The notes under the pieces are model-generated. The model was given only the letters and a program-made list of their open reading frames with translations. It did no database searches and was not told where the DNA came from. Below are positions 56,889 to 64,000 of a stretch of DNA of 64,000 nucleotides, piece after piece (positions within the stretch are counted from its first letter, which is position 1; each line of letters starts with the position of its first letter). Made by a program: the position numbers and the translations under genes. The DNA is from Desmodesmus armatus (Eukaryota > Chlorophyta > Chlorophyceae > Sphaeropleales > Scenedesmaceae): the NCBI GenBank assembly GCA_007449985.2, contig VIIQ02000005.1:744001-808000 (forward strand), written 5' to 3'.

Positions 56889-57452
56889 CCACTGTGAATG
56901 TACTTCCCCATGGAAAAATGATGTATGTGTAGCCCCCCTACTCAAACGGTGCTGGTGCTGGTGGTGGTGGTGCACCTGCAGTCAATGCGCTGCACTGCAA
57001 TCCTCTGGGGTCGTTTTCTGTGGGGGTGGGTGGTGGGTGGTGTGGGTGGGGGGGATGCTGAGATGGGGGCCCCCCTCATTGACAACGTGTGCCCCATTCT
57101 GCTGAATGACCAGCTCCTGCCAGAAGTTTCACCGGTTTGTTCGAGGCAGTCTAGCCCCATTTGTAATGACAGGTTGAGTCATCACCATCAACCAACGTGT
57201 TTATCAGTTCAGGCGATGTAAGCATGCCTATTGTCAGTTGTACATTTGTACATTATTCGCATCCCGAAGCAGTTTGGACGATCGTCTCCTGCATCTATTG
57301 TTAGTGCTCTGGCGCCCCTCTTGCAGCATGCATGCAGGCTTGGCAGCTCACGCACCCTCAATCGTGCTCCTTCTGGAAGACATTATATGTGGGGCCGGAG
57401 CATAGCACCGCCCAGCTGGAGAGGGGTCTGCATCACAACCAGCAGCAGCAAG
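56889..57452 (+). other. Gap between LRR gene and methylesterase
   Basis: No coding exon recognised. G-rich stretch near 57020-57060. CATTTGTAATGACAGG near 57160 carries TGTAA in the LRR gene sense. The methylesterase frame stays open upstream to an ATG at 57387, so its 5' end may begin there. Confidence 0.45.
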
Positions 57453-60350
57453 ATGCAGGACACTCAGACTGCAAGAAGCAGGCATTCACGCAGCAAGTCT
57501 ATCGACTCTTTGGCGGACCTGGCAGTCATATTGAGCCCCACTGAGCTGATGGAGCGAGCAGCGTCGGAGATATTGCTCTACACAGGGCTCGCATTCAAAC
57601 TGTACAGCTACCTTGGCCTTGGTGAGAGCATCGCACAGCACCGTCCGCACCATGGCAATCTCGCAGTGCATAGCAACTGAGTGTGAGGTGGACTGTCTGC
57701 AGGCTGGAAGTGGCTTCTCAACTTCTACAGGCTGGTCCTGTATGCGATGCTGCTGCTGCCAGGCTTCACCCAGGTAGGGGCACTTGCTGGCAATGTCCGT
57801 TGACAGGTCGTGGTCGACAGCTTGTGGACATCGCAATGATTGTACACTGCTGTAGCATGCCGTACACAAGCCCTGCCTGGTCCCTGATTGGGGCATGTGT
57901 GCTGAACGCAGATGGTCTACTACTACTTCACCAGCGAGCAGGTGCACAGGCATGTGCCGTATGGGCGCAAGGTGAGGCAGCACAGCATGCCGTATCAGCC
58001 GACGTAGCTGGCATGGCAGCAGTGCTTGGCAGCCAGATTTTTTGAAACCACAGCACTGCACTCGGCAGGGTCAGCACTGCCACCATCACCACCACTGGGA
58101 GGCTCAGCTGACGGGCTGCCGTAGGGCTAAAATGCAACCTGTTGACCAGCCTGAGCAATGCCTTCTGCCCTGCACTTGTGCCTGCAGCCCCGCCAGCAGC
58201 TGGACCTGTATATACCCAAGAGTGTCAGCAAGGGTGACGCAGTGCCCACCGTCATCTTCGTCACAGGTGGTGCCTGGACTATCGGGTACAAGGCTTGGGG
58301 AGCGCTGCTGGCTCGGCGATTGTGTGATGCAGGTGTCATCACTATGTGCCTCGACTACAGAAATTTCCCACAGGTGAGCAACTCTGCAGGCAGCTCACAA
58401 ACAGCACCTGGCGATGCACTTGGGGTGGGGTGTGGGCACACCCTGCCGGCACTGCAGTGCAAAATGCTGGGTGAAACACACTTGGCTGGATGTTCGTCGC
58501 ACCCATACAACCATCTTGATGAAGGGCTGGCAGCTGTTTGAAGTGGGACGGGGCAACACAGGGCAAGAAGCGTTTCTGGGAACTACGACAAAGCTAAGGC
58601 AAGGGGGATGCCATCGTTGCTTGTACCCATGTCCCTATATATGTCTCAAGCTGTCCAGACCCCGCTGTGGGCTCTGAGCTGTTAGGTGTTGCTGCTGCTG
58701 AAAGTTTGGCCCCGCCACCTCGACCTTTGACCTGCTTTGATTGATGAACCCCTACCCCCCCCCCCCCCGTGAGATCAGGCTTGGCACCCCCTCCCTTTCC
58801 ACGTATGTGTGTTGGTCGACCAAAGGGGTGAACACTCTTGCTATGTATGGTAGTATGGTGCGGTTCCCAGCACTGCCCCCTGGCTGTGTTGCTGCAGGGA
58901 AATGCACTGGATATGCTTGAAGATGTGAACACAGGCATTGCTTGGGTGCTGCGCAAGCTGGAGCGGTACGGTGGGGACCCTGAGAGGGTGTGGCTGGTAG
59001 GCCAATCTGCTGGTGGCCAGCTGGCCATGCTGGCGTTGCTCAACCAGGCAGCACAGGCAGCGACGGGAGAGGCTGTGTGGGGTGGTGCTCCCATGTGGCA
59101 CCCACAGGGCCTGGCCGGCTTCGTGGGCGTGAGTGAGTGTGCAGGATGACGTCACCCTGAGTACACATACACCGTCTGTTCACCATGCTCTGGGTACGAC
59201 AGGTGCAACCGCATGCTGTCCACACGCGTGCACGCAAATGCATTTGCCAGCGCGTGTACTGAGCTTTCCATCACTCGTTGCCATGCTCCCTGGACGAAGT
59301 ATGGCTGACCTTGTGCTGCTGGGGCCTGCTTGACTGTGTTGTGTGCCTGCTAGGTGGCGCCTATGACTTGGAGGGACTTGCAGAGCACCTGCATCGCAGG
59401 GGCCTGTACAAGAACCTGCTGGACTCGGTTATGACCTTGGACGGCAAGGTGAGTCAACAGCTTGCCTTGTCTTCACCGAAAGAGAGCTTGCCCTGAAGAA
59501 GGGCCTTTGAGTGAATGGTACTGGGGTTTGCTCACAGACACTGTGAGCATAAGGGCGTTGTGTGATGGTGACATGGAGGTTCCTTGTGTGCGGACCTGGG
59601 CAAGTGGTAGTGCACCGGGGTATGTTTGCACTCCATGACCTCAAGATGGGTCAGTGGTGCATGCTAAAGGAGATGGGTCACTGGTGCATGCTATAAGAGT
59701 CATTACGAAACACAGCAGGACTGATCAAGCGTGGTTGGTGCCTGTCTGCTCTGCTGCAGGTGGCGTACGATCAGCTGTCTCCTCTGCATGCTGCACGCAA
59801 CGCTCCCTCTGGCGTGTCACAATTCGTGCCTCCTGTGCTGCTGCTGCATGGTACCACCGACAAGTCTGTGCCTGTGGCCAGCAGCCTGCTGCTCAATGAT
59901 GCTCTGCAAGCAGCAGGAGTTGACACCGAGGTAAGGTTGGACACAGGGCGCAGGGGGCAGGGGTCTGACATGCGTGGGAAGAGCAACACGAGCAGGAGGT
60001 GATGCATGTTGCTCTTCCCCTGCAGGTCCAGCTCGCACGTGTCTCGCGGCCACATGCTTCATGCTATTGCCCGTTTCTGCAGACGGCAACATGTACACGT
60101 TTACACGGAGCTTGCAGTGGTGCAAGATGGTTCAGACGCTGAAGAAGTTGTGTTGTGATTTGTGCAGGTCCACTTGCTGCCAGGCAAGACGCATACAGAC
60201 TTGCTGCTTGAGGATGCTCTAGGTGGCGGCCGGGATGTGCTTACCGACAGCATTCTGCAGTGCATCACTGACCAGCAGCAGCTCAGCAATCACCCGAGCA
60301 TGTGTCCAAGGTTCCTTGTCAGCATGGCCAGCAAGGTTTGCCCATTCTGA
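57453..60350 (+). CDS. ICME: Isoprenylcysteine alpha-carbonyl methylesterase
   Basis: Exons: 57453-57621, 57703-57773, 57912-57971, 58188-58373, 58898-59132, 59354-59448, 59760-59930, 60168-60350; 389 aa. In plants the enzyme removes the methyl ester from prenylated CaaX proteins at the ER/Golgi. Family features: N-terminal membrane segment ([15 protein letters not shown]), [12 protein letters not shown], the oxyanion region [28 protein letters not shown], nucleophile Ser in [25 protein letters not shown], catalytic Asp in [12 protein letters not shown], catalytic His in [17 protein letters not shown], and the characteristic end VCPF. The 60-nt exon 57912-57971 ([20 protein letters not shown]) is too short for a simple ORF search. 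An alternative ATG lies at 57387. The 14-base C run and a 27-bp imperfect repeat lie in introns. Confidence 0.93.
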
Positions 60351-61950
60351 GCAGCGCGCATGTGCAGGCCTCCGTCTTCAAGGCACCGTCAAAGTGACCG
60401 GCGGCAGCAGCCCAATACTGCCGCTGTTGTTGTACCGCGGCAAGAGGTGCGGTAGATGCCATCGCGGCAGCTACAGGGCACCACAGCCAGCACCTGCTGA
60501 CTGAGGCACATCCGCAGGCCCTCCACAACCTGTCAAACGGGGCATGCTGGGGGACCTTTGTGGCTGCGTGCTCAGCATTGTGCTTTTGTATGTCCTGGTT
60601 CCACGCTTATTCTTTTGCTTGTATTGTTTGCAGCGTTTTGCCTGCACTGCCCATTCAGCAGTCAAATCAAGAGTGTGCACCACTGTGCACAGCAGCTGGA
60701 GGGCCGTCACTTTGTACCGCCCTCTTGGACATTAGCAAATGGAGCATGCAGGTGGTGGGGGGCATCAGATTTATTTCCAACGGCAGGCACAACCACTGCA
60801 TCAAGGCGCATTGCTTGTTTGCATCTGCATTTGCAGCTGACATTGCTTGTATAGTTTGTACATTTGGACCAGCCCGCTACCAAGCTGGAGATCGGTGTCT
60901 CCGTCATTGCATGTATCCTGATGTCATCTGTGGGTTGGGGTGGACTGGGGGGCATGTACTTCTGTTTACTTGGAAGCGTGTTGTTGCTGTCAGGACTGTC
61001 CCCAAGGCACATGTGCAGTGCTGAGCTGCAGTCATTTCAAGCTATACAGCAGTGTGTCCACATAGCATCCTATGCTGTGTGGTGGGCTGGGGCACTGCAG
61101 CTGCAGCGTCGTTTGTCGCACAGGCTTTGAGCAATGGTTCTCTGGCCTGGATGTTGTTGGAGGGCAGTAAACACATTGGTTGCTTTCGAGCCATTTCACA
61201 TAGTCAACTTGATCACATATCAGGCAGTATCTTGCTGCTGCTTAGTCATACTACACTTGACCATCACCAGCCCATGGGACGCTTGGCCCCCAAAAACCGG
61301 TTCTTGCGGCAGGCACAATTACACCAGCCTGAGACGCAGTGAAAAATCATGCTGCGGCGTCAACACCGGCACGCACTGGCTGATGGCGTCAACACCAGCA
61401 CGCACTGGCTGATGAGAGTCAAGTGCACAAGCCCTGGAAAGCCATGCTTGCTGAATGGGCACTATGACATAACCATTGTGTGAGTGCCGCATCCGCATAA
61501 GTGCAGCACGTGGTTGATCAGTCAAACAACACTGCCAAGTAGTCCTACACCAACAATCCCAAGCTCTACAGCCAACAGCACCTGTAGATGGCTGGCAAAA
61601 CAACAAAACTGCCCACACATGGGCTGCAAGCAAGGGGACCCGTGAATCGCACACTGTGCCCAAAGCTGAACCCATTTTGCAGGAGCACATCACCCAGTAC
61701 GTTGATGGCGGTGCAGCACCAGTGGCTTGGTACGGATATATACTTGCGGTGATGGGGCCACCAGTGGGATGCCCCAACGTACGTGTGGAAAAGGCACACC
61801 AGCAAGTTGCAGCCACAGCCAGCCAGGCTGAACCAGGGCGAAGGCATACATGCAGCGGAGCAGCAGCAACAACGTATGCCACATGGCAGTCAAGTAAACA
61901 AGCAAACTCAAAGGCAGTTCGAACCTGGCACGCGGGATATGCTACAGTCT
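60351..61950. other. Convergent intergenic region, ICME / AIR synthase
   Basis: 1.6 kb with no recognisable coding exon. The plus-strand open frame at 60560-61024 shows no domain and no supporting splice pattern. A 29-bp tandem repeat lies at 61356-61413. Confidence 0.5.
61356..61413. repeat. 29-bp tandem repeat, two copies
   Basis: Units 61356-61384 and 61385-61413 begin GGCGTCAACACC and end GCACTGGCTGAT; one difference (CGG/CAG). Confidence 0.9.
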
Positions 61951-63759
61951 TCACACATAGCTGACACCGCTGCCTTCCACCACCTCTCCAAGCAGGAAGA
62001 GGTCAGGGTTGACGGCGCGCGCTGCATCAACTTGGCTCTTCTCCACCACCACCACCAGCCCCACACCCATGTTGAAGGTGCGGCGCATTTCTGCATCAGA
62101 CACCTTGCCAGCCTTCTGTATCCACTGGAACATGGGCGGCACCTGCCACGCGGCTTTACTGATGTTCACGCCCAGGCCCTTGGGGATTACGCGAGGGATG
62201 TTCTCAGTCATGCCTCCGCCGGTGATGTGCACCAGGCCCTTCAGGCCAACCTGCAGGCAGCAGCAAATGACAATGGCGCACATGGTGGCATCCAAAAGAT
62301 CAGCATCACCCAGCGCGATGGCGGCCCCAGTTTTCATAGCCAGGGCTTGCCAGCAGCAGCTTGACATGTGCTTGCTTTGTCCTCACACTTTATCGAACCC
62401 GTCAACACACATCAGAGCACATGCACGCCCAGTGGGACAGCGTGTCCAGCGCACCTTTTCATGCAGCTCCATGACCTGCTTGACGTAGATGACTGTGGGT
62501 GTCAGCAGCTCCAGGCCTGCGGGCTGGGCGTTGTCGCCGCCCCAGGGTGCTGGGTCGTGTAGGCTGGTGCCAGCCACCTCCAGCACCTTGCGCACCAGGC
62601 TGAAGCCGTTGCTGTGCACACCACTGGAGGCCAGGCCCAGGATGACGTCACCTGCCTTGATCTCCTTGCCTGCAGCAGGTGGCCGAAGAGGTCGCACAAA
62701 CTCAGTATTATACAAGACAATCTATGGCAACAGCATGCCGCCCATGGCCCGCCCACGCTGAAGCTATGGCAGACAACAGCACAGCAGCCTTGTGGTAGTG
62801 CTGTGACACATCCAGGCTGTAGTGCAGGCCACAACACAGCCACCATGTCCCAAACGAGACATCATAGCTACCCGCGCAAGCTGCCGCAGCACTAGCTACC
62901 CACGCAATCCCCCTATAATTGCACCACCAGCACTTGATTCTCTCAGGGGCCTGCCCACCTGTGATAACCTTCTCCTTCTTGACGGCACCGACAGCAAAGC
63001 CAGCCAGGTCGTACTCGCCCTTCTGGTAGAAGCCAGGCATCTCTGCAGTCTCCCCACCCATCAACTGGCAATCTGACTGCCTGCAGCCCTCAACAATGCC
63101 CTTGATCACCTGCAGGCAGCAGGGTCATGACAACAAAGGGTCAGGGCACGCCGTGAGCGGCTCGCTTTCCCCTTGCTTGTATGAGTGTGCAGTGAGAGTG
63201 AAGTACACTGGGCCAGGGGATCCCCACATCAGACCCTCAGCCAGTAGCCTGCAGCAGCCTTCCAACGTGGAGCCGCACAGGAATAGCCCAGACGCCCCGT
63301 CACCTGCTCTGCCGTGTCCACATCCAGGAAGCCTGTGGCATAGTAGTCCAGGAAGAAGAGCGGCTGCGCTCCTGACGTGATAATGTCGTTGACACTCATG
63401 GCCACCAGGTCGATGCCCACGGTGTCATGCTTGTTCATGTCAAATGCCAGCTTCAGCTTGGTGCCGACACCGTCAGTGCCAGCCACCAGGTAGGAGTCCC
63501 CAAAGGGCACCAGGCCGCTGAAGCCACCGATGGAGGGGTTGAGCTTTTGAATGCGCCTGACCAGCTCGTCACCTGCATCAATGTCCACACCAGCTGCCTT
63601 GTAGCTCAAACCCTCCTCTGGAGGTGCTGACGCTGCCTGCCTGCGCACTGCACGCCTGCTGCGGTGAGAGGGCCTGGCTAGGGCTGGCTGGCATAGGACT
63701 GGTCTGCTGCTGCTACTGCTGCTGCTGGTGTCGACGCGAGCCTGCTGGCGAGCCTGCAT
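61951..63759 (-). CDS. PUR5: Phosphoribosylformylglycinamidine cyclo-ligase (AIR synthase), plastid form
   Basis: Exons on the minus strand: 63759-63304, 63109-62959, 62669-62455, 62250-61951; 373 aa. It is the fifth step of purine synthesis: FGAM + ATP to AIR. Motifs: [45 protein letters not shown] block ([19 protein letters not shown]), [67 protein letters not shown]. The N-terminal ~50 residues ([20 protein letters not shown], then Arg-rich) look like a plastid transit peptide, matching the plastid site of purine synthesis in plants. As in plants and bacteria it is monofunctional, not fused to PurD or PurN as in animals. Confidence 0.96.
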
Positions 63760-64000
63760 GATGAATATGTATGATAAAGTAGCGCGAAGTGTCGACGCTG
63801 TTTGGTTTAAGTGCTAGAGGTGCGCAGTCACAGCAGCAACACCAGTTGCGATCCAAAGTAAAGGAGGGAGACAAGCAGGCAACACTAAGAACAACCCACT
63901 GGACCTCGTTGACGTCAGGGACGGTTGATATGGCTCCGCACTGGCGTTCACGCGTGGGGGCTCGGGTGTGTTCACGTTTTCGAAGCACGCTTGGGTATGG
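63760..64000 (-). promoter_or_regulatory. Upstream region of AIR synthase
   Basis: 241 bp to the window edge. On the minus strand CTTTATCATACATATTC lies just before the start codon. No coding exon is recognised. Confidence 0.35.

Noticed and set aside
60560..61024. 154-aa plus-strand frame after the methylesterase
   Set aside because: The methylesterase already ends with its family-typical VCPF stop; this frame has no family resemblance.
61915..61935. GTTCGAACC-like T-loop suggesting a tRNA
   Set aside because: No acceptor stem or anticodon arm could be paired around it.

Overview
This window is nuclear DNA from a green alga. Every gene is split by short introns with GT..AG borders, usually GTGAGT-like donors and CTGCAG acceptors. 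CAG/CTG triplets are very common both in exons (Ala, Gln and Ser runs) and in introns. The products are typically plastid or eukaryotic: the chloroplast-division protein ARC6, ferredoxin C2, a phylloquinone-pathway MenB, plastid-type AIR synthase, a CASTOR/POLLUX-like envelope channel and the nucleolar protein UTP11. A chlorophyte of moderate GC content (Chlorophyceae, perhaps Sphaeropleales or Volvocales) fits best; the genus is a guess. No tRNA, rRNA, CRISPR array, phage or bacterial operon was recognised.

I rebuilt 15 complete gene models and one partial model by joining exons whose splice phases agree. Left part: ankyrin-repeat tail (1-877, +); ARC6 (1775-5976, -); PH-domain protein (6201-8719, +); ferredoxin C2 (10581-11982, -); pfkB sugar kinase (12672-15476, +); MenB (16191-18113, -). 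Middle: GDP-L-fucose synthase (18434-20526, -) head to head with GDP-mannose 4,6-dehydratase (20847-23221, +); galactokinase 1 (24036-28008, -); CASTOR/POLLUX-like channel (28450-35684, +); UTP11 (36040-37694, +); galactokinase 2 (38386-41668, -). Right part: a 3.4 kb repeat-rich gap; a giant BTB protein (45054-50082, -); a prolyl 4-hydroxylase fused to a Skp1-type GlcNAc transferase (50751-54481, +); an LRR/coiled-coil protein (54671-56888, +); isoprenylcysteine methylesterase (57453-60350, +); AIR synthase (61951-63759, -).

The most notable item is the fusion at 50751-54481. It joins the oxygen-dependent hydroxylase and the GlcNAc transferase that act one after the other on Skp1 in Dictyostelium. 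In that pathway the glycan is extended with galactose and fucose. The same window holds both enzymes that make GDP-L-fucose, as a divergent pair, and two galactokinases. Whether this grouping is functional is inference.

Smaller structural signals are also present. A 147-bp patch is nearly identical between the two otherwise diverged galactokinases. A perfect 186-bp tandem duplication lies in an ARC6 intron. A short element carrying TGTAA lies downstream of three unrelated genes, and one copy looks like an insertion with a 9-bp target duplication. The LRR gene has a duplicated 3' splice site. A degenerate tandem array lies at about 42-44 kb. Five gene pairs start head to head with 0.2-0.7 kb between start codons.
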